DNA from: Qipengyuania flavescens
GTDB taxonomy: Bacteria; Pseudomonadota; Alphaproteobacteria; Sphingomonadales; Sphingomonadaceae
Length of the DNA stretch: 64,000 nt
Assembly: GCF_029688735.1 (NCBI RefSeq)
Contig: NZ_JARULD010000002.1
Coordinates: 62,001 to 126,000, forward strand
Reading direction: 5' to 3'
Part shown: piece after piece, positions 15,953 to 23,899 of the stretch
Position numbering within the stretch: position 1 is the first letter of the stretch
Layout: the number at the start of each line of letters is the position of its first letter
The notes under the pieces: model-generated
Seen by the model: only the letters and a program-made list of their open reading frames with translations
Told to the model about the DNA's origin: nothing
Database searches by the model: none
Made by a program: the position numbers and the translations under genes

Positions 15953-16582
15953 ATGATTCTAGCACGCCTGGCGCTCGGTATGGGTCTGACCTGTGCGGCG
16001 CTGGCTGCCTTCCCTGCGAAGGCGGATGTCATGGAGATTGATGCGGACGGAGCACGCTGGGTAGCCGGCGGAAGCGCCGCGCCTGCTGCTGCCTCCATTC
16101 CGCATGCCGATTTCGAGCCCATGGGCGAGGTGCCGGCCGACGTTTACGTTCCCGACATCGCCGTTGCCGATCCGAATGCACCGGGCGCGCTCGTGCCGGT
16201 CACCTATCAGGCGAAAGTCGCCGAGCTGTCCGCGCGTTACGATCTCAGCCCGGCGTTGATCGAAGCAATGGTGTGGCAGGAGAGCCGCTGGCGCGCGAAC
16301 GCCGTGTCGCCTGTCGGCGCACGTGGTCTCGCCCAGCTGATGCCGGGGACGGCCCGCGATCTTGGCGTCGATCCGAACGATCCCTTCGCCAATCTGGAAG
16401 GCGGTGCGCGATACTTGCGCGAGCAACTCGACCGGTTCGATGGCGATATCGAAAAAGCGCTCGCGGCCTATAATGCCGGGCCCGGGCGGGTGGAGCGCGC
16501 AGGCGGGATCCCGCGCATCCGCGAAACGCAGCTTTACGTGGCAGCGATCATGGGTCGCCTCGCCAGCCATTCACGGGAGTAA
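15953..16582 (+). CDS. lytic transglycosylase, VirB1-like (SLT domain)
   Basis: This periplasmic muramidase would open peptidoglycan for assembly of the secretion apparatus. The 209-residue protein has a signal peptide (cleavage probably after residue 24, FPAKA-D). A ~60-residue spacer is followed by a lysozyme-like SLT domain with the catalytic glutamate E110 in WQESRW, 'GARGLAQLMPGTA' and 'ALAAYNAGPGRV'. ATG has a GGAGGG ribosome binding site. It is the first gene of a contiguous virB-type operon, and virB2 begins 6 bp later, so it is read as the VirB1 equivalent rather than a housekeeping enzyme. Confidence 0.92.
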   Translation: MILARLALGMGLTCAALAAFPAKADVMEIDADGARWVAGGSAAPAAASIPHADFEPMGEVPADVYVPDIAVADPNAPGALVPVTYQAKVAELSARYDLSPALIEAMVWQESRWRANAVSPVGARGLAQLMPGTARDLGVDPNDPFANLEGGARYLREQLDRFDGDIEKALAAYNAGPGRVERAGGIPRIRETQLYVAAIMGRLASHSRE

Positions 16583-16588
16583 ATTCAC

Positions 16589-16888
16589 TTGAAGTCCAGG
16601 TTCTCGATTCCGGCCGCACTGGCCCTGCTTGCAACCCCCAGCGCTGCGTTCGCGCAGGCGGCAGATCCTGCCGGGTCCGGCCCGATCGTCGCCGCTCTCG
16701 GCTGGCTGCAGGGTACTTTGCTCGGCAATGTCGCGACTGCCGTCGCCGTCATGGCGGTTGCCGCAGTCGGCTTCATGATGCTGACCGGACGTCTCAACTG
16801 GCGCTTCGGCGCGACAGTCATCATCGGCGTGTTCATCCTGTTCGGCGCGGCCTCGATCGTGGCCGGTATCCAGGGCGTGGCGGCCTAG
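16589..16888 (+). CDS. virB2: VirB2-type pilin subunit (TrbC/VirB2 family)
   Basis: This is the major pilin of type IV secretion systems. The 99-residue pre-protein has a signal peptide ending 'SAAFAQA' and two hydrophobic segments (about residues 42-64 and 74-97) joined by a short basic loop (GRLNWRFG). That is the standard VirB2 hairpin. The start is TTG at 16589 with GGGAG about 10 nt upstream; no ATG gives a complete signal peptide. It lies between the lytic transglycosylase and virB3 with 2-6 bp gaps. Confidence 0.88.
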   Translation: MKSRFSIPAALALLATPSAAFAQAADPAGSGPIVAALGWLQGTLLGNVATAVAVMAVAAVGFMMLTGRLNWRFGATVIIGVFILFGAASIVAGIQGVAA

Positions 16889-16890
16889 CC

Positions 16891-17175
16891 ATGACCAACC
16901 TCGTCCGCCATCCCGTTCACCGTGCGCTTACGCGGCCGCAAATGTTTGCGGGCGTGACGTATAACTATTTCATCATCAACGGGATGGTGACGACCGAGGC
17001 GTTCCTGATCACCGGCAGCTGGCTCGCGCTGGTCGTCTTCGCCGTGATGCACGGCATCGGCTATTTCGCCTGCCTGCGCGAACCGCGCATTTTCGACCTT
17101 TGGATCACCAAGGTCTCGAAATGCCCGCGGGTGAAGAATTACAAGCACTGGGGGTGCAACTCCTATGCCGCGTAA
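16891..17175 (+). CDS. virB3: VirB3-type inner-membrane protein
   Basis: This small bitopic subunit of the inner-membrane complex is normally linked to VirB4. The 94-residue protein starts 'NLVRHPVHRALTRPQMFAGV', the typical VirB3 N-terminus with P and R preceding the membrane hairpin. Hydrophobic stretches are at about residues 20-37 and 41-60, and a basic C-terminal tail follows. The coding sequence overlaps the virB4 start by 11 bp, which indicates translational coupling. Confidence 0.9.
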   Translation: MTNLVRHPVHRALTRPQMFAGVTYNYFIINGMVTTEAFLITGSWLALVVFAVMHGIGYFACLREPRIFDLWITKVSKCPRVKNYKHWGCNSYAA

Positions 17176-19603
17176 GGACAAGTGGAAGGGCGCTGCTGCC
17201 TGGGGCGCGAAAGAAGCGCGCGCCGGGGATCGCCTGCCTTATCTGCGCCTGATCGACGAAAGCACGTTGCTGCTGCGCGACGGATCGCTGATGACTGCGA
17301 TCCAAGTGCCCGGCCTGCTGTTCGAGACCGAGGATAGCGAAGCGCTCAACGCACACGCCGCCACGCGCGAAGTGGTGCTGCGCTCCACGCTGGATGCGCG
17401 ATTCGTGCTCTATCATCACGTCATCCGCCGCCGAGTATCGGTCGATCTAGAGGCCCAGTTCCCCGACCCGATCAGCCGCCATATCGACGAGCGCTGGCGC
17501 GAGCGGCTCGGCTCGGGGCAGCTGTTCGTGAACGATCAGTTCATCACGCTCATCCGTCGCCCGGCGCGCGGCAAGGCCGGACTGGTCGAGCGGGTCGGAA
17601 AGAAATTCAAGCGCACCGGGCGCGAGCAGCTGGAAGCCGATCCCAAGGACCTGCGCAGTTTGCGCGCCGCCTCGCAGGGTCTGGTCGCGGCGTTGCAAAC
17701 CTATGGCGCGGCGCCGCTGACCGATTACGTCGGCCCACTCGGCAATACCAATTCCGAAATCCTCGAGCTGCTGTCCGCGCTCTACAATGGCGAGATGCGT
17801 CCCGTCCGGAAGCCTGCCGACGATGTCGATATTGGCAATATGCTGCCCTATCGCCGGGTCAGCTTCGGTCTCGATGCAATGGAGATGCGCGGGTCGGGCT
17901 CGCCCGATTTCGCCGCGATGCTCGGCCTGAAGGACTATCCCGAAGCGACCAGCCCCGGCCTGCTCGACAGCCTGCTGCGCCTGCCGTTCGAGATGGTGGT
18001 GAGCGAGAGCTATGCGCCGACCGAGCGCCAGACTGCGCGAGAACGGATGGATCTGGCGATCCGCCGATTAAAGAGCGCCGACGAGGAAGCTGCCGCCGAG
18101 CGCGCCGACATGCTCGCCGCGCGCGATGCGCTGGGCAATGGCGCGGTCGGGTTCGGCGACCACCACCTGACCGTTATGGTCAAGGAACGCAATCTCGGCC
18201 GCCTGGACGATGCCATGGCCGCCTGCGCCGCTGCGCTTGCCGATACCGGTGCGATCGCCGTGCGTGAGGACACCAATCTCGAACCTGCGTTCTGGGGGCA
18301 GTTCCCCGGCAACGAAAGCTACCTCGTCCGCCGAGCGCTGATCTCCAGCGCCAACATGGCCAGCTTCGGTTCGCTCCACGGTTTCGCGCTGGGCCAGGCC
18401 GAGGGCAATCACTGGGGCGAAGCGGTGACGCTGCTGGAGACGACCAGCGCGACGCCGTTTTTCTTCAACTTCCACCACGGCGATCTCGGCAATTTCTCGG
18501 TTATCGGGCCGAGCGGTTCGGGCAAGACCGTGGTGATGAACTTCCTCGCGGCGCAGGCGCAGAAGTTCAGCCCCCGCACCATCTTGTTCGACAAGGACCG
18601 TGGGGCAGAGCTGTTCGTGCGCGGCATCGGCGGGCGTTACGACAGCATCCGCGCAGGCGAGCCGACCGGCTTCAATCCGCTCGCGCTGCCCGATACGCCG
18701 GGCAACAAGGCGTTCCTGCGTGACTGGCTGGGCGTGCTGCTCAAGGCCGAAGGGCCGGAAGAAGAGCAGACCATCGCCGGTGCGGTGGATGCCGCCTATG
18801 CCAATGACGCTTCGCTGCGCCGTCTGCGCCACTTCAAGGAGCTGCTCTCCGGCAGCCGCCGTCCTCAGCCAGGCGACCTGGCGGATCGGCTGGGCGCGTG
18901 GATCGGATCGGGCGAGAATGCGTGGATGTTCGATAATGCGGAAGACAAGCTTGACCTGACAAGCCGCGTGCTCGGCTTCGACATGACCGCGCTGCTCGAG
19001 AATCCGAAGCTGCGCACGCCGACCATGATGTACCTCTTCCACCGGATCGAGGAGCGGCTGGACGGCAAGCCGACCATGATCCTCATCGATGAAGGCTGGA
19101 AGGCCCTCGACGACGAAGTCTTCGCCGCGCGTATCCGCGATTGGCTGAAAACGTTGCGCAAGCGCAACGCGCTGGTCGGTTTCGCGACGCAGAGCGCGCG
19201 CGATGCGCTGGAAAGCCGCATTTCGATCGCATTGGTCGAGCAGACCGCGACCATGGTGTTCATGCCGAACAGCCGCGCGCGGCCCGAGGATTATTGCGAC
19301 GGTTTCGGCCTGACCGAGCACGAGCTAGCGCTGATCCGCACGCTTCCCGCCCACAGCCGCTGCTTCCTCGTGCGCCAGCCCGATGCCAGCGTCGTGGTCC
19401 GGCTCGACCTGTCGGGCGCGCCGGAAGTGCTGACGCTCCTCTCGGGCCGCGAAAGTTCGGTACGCCGCCTCGACGTGTTGCGCGAAGCGATGGGCGATGC
19501 TCCGGCGGACTGGTTCCCGGCGCTGACCGGCACGAAATGGCCCGGCGGGGCGAACGACATCGCCGAGCACGGCGACCTCAATCTCGACATGGCTGCGGAA
19601 TGA
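17165..19603 (+). CDS. virB4: VirB4-type secretion ATPase
   Basis: This AAA+-like ATPase energises pilus biogenesis and substrate transfer. At 812 residues it is full length for VirB4 (CagE_TrbE_VirB). The Walker A is GPSGSGKT at residues 448-455 and the Walker B is MILIDEGWKALDD near residue 640. A C-terminal 'FATQSARDALES' sensor region follows. The start overlaps virB3, and the stop overlaps the next gene (ATGA), so the operon is tightly coupled. Confidence 0.95.
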   Translation: MPRKDKWKGAAAWGAKEARAGDRLPYLRLIDESTLLLRDGSLMTAIQVPGLLFETEDSEALNAHAATREVVLRSTLDARFVLYHHVIRRRVSVDLEAQFPDPISRHIDERWRERLGSGQLFVNDQFITLIRRPARGKAGLVERVGKKFKRTGREQLEADPKDLRSLRAASQGLVAALQTYGAAPLTDYVGPLGNTNSEILELLSALYNGEMRPVRKPADDVDIGNMLPYRRVSFGLDAMEMRGSGSPDFAAMLGLKDYPEATSPGLLDSLLRLPFEMVVSESYAPTERQTARERMDLAIRRLKSADEEAAAERADMLAARDALGNGAVGFGDHHLTVMVKERNLGRLDDAMAACAAALADTGAIAVREDTNLEPAFWGQFPGNESYLVRRALISSANMASFGSLHGFALGQAEGNHWGEAVTLLETTSATPFFFNFHHGDLGNFSVIGPSGSGKTVVMNFLAAQAQKFSPRTILFDKDRGAELFVRGIGGRYDSIRAGEPTGFNPLALPDTPGNKAFLRDWLGVLLKAEGPEEEQTIAGAVDAAYANDASLRRLRHFKELLSGSRRPQPGDLADRLGAWIGSGENAWMFDNAEDKLDLTSRVLGFDMTALLENPKLRTPTMMYLFHRIEERLDGKPTMILIDEGWKALDDEVFAARIRDWLKTLRKRNALVGFATQSARDALESRISIALVEQTATMVFMPNSRARPEDYCDGFGLTEHELALIRTLPAHSRCFLVRQPDASVVVRLDLSGAPEVLTLLSGRESSVRRLDVLREAMGDAPADWFPALTGTKWPGGANDIAEHGDLNLDMAAE

Positions 19604-20769
19604 GCGCGAACTGCCAGCAGGCCGCCGAACAGGTCGGCAACGGTGTCGCCGCCGCGCTGAAGGGCGTGGACTGCGTCGCGGGCGAAAAAGCAGCGGCAGC
19701 CTTCGGTCGGCTGTTCGCATCGGGCGGCGCGCTCACGACGACGCTGACGATCGTCCTCACCCTGTTCATCGCGATCTTCGGCTTTGCGCTGCTGACCGGG
19801 CGCACCAATATCGGCGTGCGCAGCCTGGTGCCGCGGATGATGACGCTCGGCCTGGTGCTGACCTTCGCCACCAGCTGGGTCGCCTACCAGAGCGTCGTCT
19901 GGAACCTCGCGATCGGTACGCCCGACTATCTCGCGGGTATTCTGACCGGCGCACAGGGCAGCGCGACGCAGGTCTTCGCGCAGAAGATCGATGTCGTGTT
20001 CATGGCCATTCAGGAGGCGAGCGCTGGCGGGGGCGAGGACTTCTCGGCCTTTTCGCCCGAAGGCATGATGTGGCTCGGCGCAATGCTCTTCATGCTCGGC
20101 ACGGTCGGGCTTTTGGTGACGACCAAGATCGCGCTCGGCGTGCTGGTCGCGCTCGGTCCGATCTTCGTGGTGATGGCGCTGTTCAATGGCACGCGCGGGC
20201 TGTTCACGGGCTGGATCAAGGGCCTGACGCTGTGCGCGCTTACGCCGCTGTTCGCCGTACTCGGCGGCAGCATCATGCTCGAACTCGCCGTGCCCGTGCT
20301 CGGCGCGCTGGTGGCGACGCCCGGCAGCGTCGATCCGCAAGCGGCCATGGCCTTTTTCATGGTTGGCACCGTGCATGTCGCACTGATGGTGCTGGTGCTG
20401 AAAGTCGCCGGCGCGATGGTGGCGGGCTGGACCGTGTTCGGCATGACGCCCGACAGCCAGGACAAGGGATCGTCGGCTCCCTCCGTCGCCCCGCAGGCCG
20501 CCCCGGCGCCCGCCCTCGCACAGGCGCAGGCGGCGAATTCCGCCAGCTCGCAGGCGCGCCGCATCGATGTTTCGGCCGTGCCGACGGCGGCCGCGGCAAA
20601 TGACGCGGGCGGCACATCGACCACTCGCACCACTAAGGTGTTCGCGACCGCTTCAGGCAATGGTCAGGTCGCACCGCTCAATTCCGGGCCCAGCCGGGCG
20701 ATGGGGATCGGCAGCCGTTTCAAGCCCGCCCCGCCCAAGGCCCTCGACCGTTCCGTGGAGAAACGCTGA
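19600..20769 (+). CDS. virB6: VirB6/TrbL-type polytopic inner-membrane protein
   Basis: This 389-residue protein of the VirB6/TrbL family forms part of the substrate channel. It begins with a Cys-containing extracytoplasmic segment ('CQQAAEQVGNGVAAALKG'). At least five hydrophobic segments follow between residues ~45 and ~285. The ~105-residue C-terminal tail is rich in Ala, Pro and Ser and probably disordered. The ATG overlaps the virB4 stop by 4 bp and its own stop overlaps the virB9 start. No VirB5 or VirB8 gene lies between it and its neighbours, which is unusual for this gene order. Confidence 0.88.
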   Translation: MSANCQQAAEQVGNGVAAALKGVDCVAGEKAAAAFGRLFASGGALTTTLTIVLTLFIAIFGFALLTGRTNIGVRSLVPRMMTLGLVLTFATSWVAYQSVVWNLAIGTPDYLAGILTGAQGSATQVFAQKIDVVFMAIQEASAGGGEDFSAFSPEGMMWLGAMLFMLGTVGLLVTTKIALGVLVALGPIFVVMALFNGTRGLFTGWIKGLTLCALTPLFAVLGGSIMLELAVPVLGALVATPGSVDPQAAMAFFMVGTVHVALMVLVLKVAGAMVAGWTVFGMTPDSQDKGSSAPSVAPQAAPAPALAQAQAANSASSQARRIDVSAVPTAAAANDAGGTSTTRTTKVFATASGNGQVAPLNSGPSRAMGIGSRFKPAPPKALDRSVEKR

Positions 20770-21542
20770 TGAACCGCGCGCTCATTCCCGCGCTTGCCCT
20801 GGCCGTGCTGGCCGCGCCCGCTGCCGCGAAGGATTCGCGTCTGGTCGAGGTCTTCTACGACGAGGCGAAGGTCGTTCGCGTGGACGGCAAGGTCACCGTG
20901 CAAGCCTCCATCGTCTTCGGCGACGACGAGACGATCGAGAATGTCGCCATCGGGGATTCGCAGGCCTGGCAGGTCACGCCCAACAAGCGGGCCGACATCC
21001 TGTTCGTCAAACCGCTCGCTCCGCGCGCCTCGACCAATCTCACGGTCATCACCAGCAAGCGCACCTATCTGTTCGACCTCGTCGCCAGCCCCAATGCGAA
21101 GCCGCTCTACGTGCTGCGCTTCGACTATCCGGAGGAGCCTGAGGAGGAGACGCAGCTGGCGCAGGCGAATGCCACCGAGCAGCAGGCGGCCAGCGATCCT
21201 TTCGCCGTGGTCGATCCGGCAGACCTCAACTTCGCCTGGAGCGCGTCGGGCGATCCCGAATTGTTGCCCGAGAATACGTTCGACGATGGCAGCGCGACCT
21301 TCCTGACCTGGCCGCAGGGCAAGCAGGTTCCGGCGATCCTGGTCGAGAACGCCAAGGGCGTCGAGGGGCCAGTCAACTTCACCGTGCGCGGCGATACGAT
21401 CGTCGTCGACGGTGTGCCGCGCACGCTGATCCTGCGCTCGGGCGAAGAGCGCGCCGAGCTCATCAACACCGGGCCCGAACGCCCGGCCCAACCGGTTTCC
21501 GCACGCGGCAGTGCCGCGCTTGCCCAGAAGGGAGATAGCTGA
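20769..21542 (+). CDS. virB9: VirB9-type outer-membrane core component
   Basis: This periplasmic/outer-membrane core subunit pairs with VirB10 (and normally VirB7). The 257-residue protein has a signal peptide (cleaved after 'AAPAAA'). The N-terminal VirB9 domain ('VFGDDETIENVAIGDSQAWQ', 'ANLTVITSKRTYLF'-like) and the C-terminal CagX beta-sandwich ('FDDGSATFLTWPQGKQVPAI', residues ~175-245) are both recognisable. It overlaps virB6 by 1 bp and virB10 by 1 bp. Confidence 0.93.
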   Translation: MNRALIPALALAVLAAPAAAKDSRLVEVFYDEAKVVRVDGKVTVQASIVFGDDETIENVAIGDSQAWQVTPNKRADILFVKPLAPRASTNLTVITSKRTYLFDLVASPNAKPLYVLRFDYPEEPEEETQLAQANATEQQAASDPFAVVDPADLNFAWSASGDPELLPENTFDDGSATFLTWPQGKQVPAILVENAKGVEGPVNFTVRGDTIVVDGVPRTLILRSGEERAELINTGPERPAQPVSARGSAALAQKGDS

Positions 21543-22672
21543 TGCGTCTCGCCATGCGCCTGCCCGAAAAGACGATCGGCAGCGAAACGATCGCCAACGA
21601 CATCGATCCGCGTGACGAGATCGACGCCGAGATCATCGACCTTGCCCAGCGCAATGCCCACCCGGCCGTTGCGCGACCTGCCGGCAAGTCCGACATGCTC
21701 GGCATGGTCGCTGGTATCGCGATCGTGGCGGGCCTCGGCATCGTGACGCTGTGGAGCATGAATGCCACGCGCGTAGCCGAACCCGAAGGCGTCGGCGGTC
21801 AGCAGGCTCCGGTCGAAGTCGTGCCAGCGGTGCCGCCCGAAGCCGTCACTCCTGTAACGCCGGTGGCCGCGCCTGTCGCGCCAGTGCAATCCGCACCGGC
21901 TCCGCAGCCGGTCTATTCCGTCGCGCCCGATCCAGCGACCGCGACCAACCGCTTCGCCAGCCCCACCGTGGTGTTCGACGCAGGCGCCGCACCCGCAGGC
22001 GTCGCCGTTCTCGACCCGACTGCTCCGGCAGAAGGCGGGGCAGGTGAGGCGGCGACCGGTAATTCGGCCTCCGACTTCGCCAGCCGCATCGGCGGTGTGG
22101 GCGGCGCGCCCGCTCGGGCCAGCGCGATGACCAATCCTTCGACCACCGTCACGCAGGGAACGCTGATCCCCGCCGTGCTCGAAACCGCGATCGACACCAA
22201 TGTGCCCGGTTTCGTGCGCGCCGTGGTCAGTCAGGATGTGCGCAGCTTCGACGGGACCCGCGTCCTCGTTCCGCGTTCCTCGCGCCTGATCGGTCAGTAC
22301 CAGTCGGGCTTACAGAACGGCCAGAAGCGCGCTTACGTGATCTGGACGCGCCTGATCCGGCCGGACGGTGCCTCGGTCAATCTGGCCTCGCCGGCAATCG
22401 GTTTCGACGGCACGACCGGCCTGCAGGGCAAGGTGTCCGGCAACGGTTTCTTCAAGCGCTTCGGTTCGGCCATGTTGCTGAGCGTCGTCGGCGGCCTCGG
22501 CACGGTGGCGACCGGCGGAGCGGGCGGCGTGCTGATCGGCGGAGCGAGTCAGTCCGCCGCAGCCACGGCGGCGCAGCAGGACGGCCAGCGCGGCCCGACC
22601 GTGCGTGTCGGCATCGGTGCCCCGATCCGCATCTTCACCAGCCGCGATCTCGATTTCTCCTCGGTCAACTGA
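21542..22672 (+). CDS. virB10: VirB10-type core component (TrbI family)
   Basis: This energy-sensing subunit spans inner and outer membranes. The 376-residue protein has a ~55-residue cytoplasmic N-terminus, one transmembrane helix (about residues 56-74, 'MLGMVAGIAIVAGLGIVTL') and a long Pro/Ala/Val linker. The C-terminal TrbI domain (residues ~195-370) contains 'TQGTLIPAVLETAIDTN', 'VLVPRSSRLIGQYQSG' and 'RIFTSRDLDFS', the usual antenna and barrel segments. It is followed after 12 bp by the virB11 GTG start. Confidence 0.94.
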   Translation: MRLAMRLPEKTIGSETIANDIDPRDEIDAEIIDLAQRNAHPAVARPAGKSDMLGMVAGIAIVAGLGIVTLWSMNATRVAEPEGVGGQQAPVEVVPAVPPEAVTPVTPVAAPVAPVQSAPAPQPVYSVAPDPATATNRFASPTVVFDAGAAPAGVAVLDPTAPAEGGAGEAATGNSASDFASRIGGVGGAPARASAMTNPSTTVTQGTLIPAVLETAIDTNVPGFVRAVVSQDVRSFDGTRVLVPRSSRLIGQYQSGLQNGQKRAYVIWTRLIRPDGASVNLASPAIGFDGTTGLQGKVSGNGFFKRFGSAMLLSVVGGLGTVATGGAGGVLIGGASQSAAATAAQQDGQRGPTVRVGIGAPIRIFTSRDLDFSSVN

Positions 22673-22684
22673 GGACGGGGCAGC

Positions 22685-23710
22685 GTGAGCGCCGACATCC
22701 ATCCCTTCGTCGCCGACAGCGCGCCCGAGGAAGAGGCACCGTCGGTCGATCTGCACGGCGAACGCAGCGTTTATCTCGACGCCTATCTCGCGCCTTTCCG
22801 CGAATGGCTGGAGCGAGACACGGTCACCGAGGTTCTCGTCAATCGCCCCGGCGAAGTCTGGGTCGAAGACGCAGCGCTCGGCGGAATGCATAAAGTCGAG
22901 CGGCCAGAGATCGACGATCGGCTGATCCAGCGGCTCGCCGAACAGGTGGCGAGGGTCAGCCATCAGGGCATCAACCGCGAACATCCGCTCCTCGGCGCAA
23001 CCCTGCCGGACGGTGCGCGCATTCAGTTCTGCGGTCCGCCTGCCGCCCGCAAGCACTGGGCGCTCGCGATCCGCCGGCACCGCCGGCTCGACCTGCCGCT
23101 GGATGCCTACGACACCGGACCGCTTTCGCCGCCGACACGCGGTACCATGCCCGATCCGCAGGCGGAACCGGTGGCGTTCCTGCGCGAGGCCATCGCCCAG
23201 CGGCGCACGATCCTTGTCTCGGGCGGAACCAGCACGGGCAAGACCACCTTTCTCAATGCCATGCTTGGAGAAATTCCGAGGCAGGAACGCGTCGTGCTGG
23301 TGGAGGATACACCCGAGCTGAAACTGCCGGGCGAAAACGGCGTCGGCCTGGTGGCAGTGAAGGGCGAGCTGGGCGAGGCCAAGGTCACGGCTAACGAATT
23401 GCTGCAGGCTGCATTACGCCTTCGGCCCGACCGGATCGTGTTGGGCGAACTGCGCGGCGCGGAAAGCGTCAGCTTTCTCCGGGCCATCAATACCGGCCAT
23501 CCGGGCAGCTTCTCGACTGTTCACGCGAACAGCCTGCGCGGCGCGCTGGAGCAATTGTCGCTCATGGTCATGCAGACGGGAATCGGCCTGACTCGCAGCG
23601 ATACCATTGCCTATGCGGCCAGCGTTATCGACGTGATCGTGCAGTTGGGGCGTGATGAAACGGGCAAGCGCGGCATCACGCAGATCGCGGAAAGCCACAC
23701 GCTGGTTTAG
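22685..23710 (+). CDS. virB11: VirB11-type secretion ATPase
   Basis: This hexameric traffic ATPase has 341 residues. It has the Walker A GGTSTGKTT (residues 180-188), an Asp box ('VLVEDTPELKLP'), Walker B ('DRIVLGELRGAE') and a His box ('NTGHPGSFSTVHANS'). The start is GTG at 22685, preceded by GAGGACGGGG. It is the last gene of the locus; the following 189 bp hold no further secretion gene, and a virD4 coupling protein is not in the window. Confidence 0.95.
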   Translation: MSADIHPFVADSAPEEEAPSVDLHGERSVYLDAYLAPFREWLERDTVTEVLVNRPGEVWVEDAALGGMHKVERPEIDDRLIQRLAEQVARVSHQGINREHPLLGATLPDGARIQFCGPPAARKHWALAIRRHRRLDLPLDAYDTGPLSPPTRGTMPDPQAEPVAFLREAIAQRRTILVSGGTSTGKTTFLNAMLGEIPRQERVVLVEDTPELKLPGENGVGLVAVKGELGEAKVTANELLQAALRLRPDRIVLGELRGAESVSFLRAINTGHPGSFSTVHANSLRGALEQLSLMVMQTGIGLTRSDTIAYAASVIDVIVQLGRDETGKRGITQIAESHTLV

Positions 23711-23899
23711 ACTGCGTATCGGCAGACCATCGGATGCCGTAGCGTCAAGGCGCGACCCATCTGCGACGCTAGAACAACACTCGGCAAAAATCCGCGGGCT
23801 TACGCGCAACAATCCTGCGCGAGACCTTGCGCGCATACGAATGTGTGTTAGCCTCCGCTCCTGAAACCGCAAAGACGGTTCATGGAGAGGAGAGGGTTT

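Noticed and set aside
18068..19321. 417-codon open frame on the minus strand
   Set aside because: Antisense to virB4, whose Walker motifs are intact.
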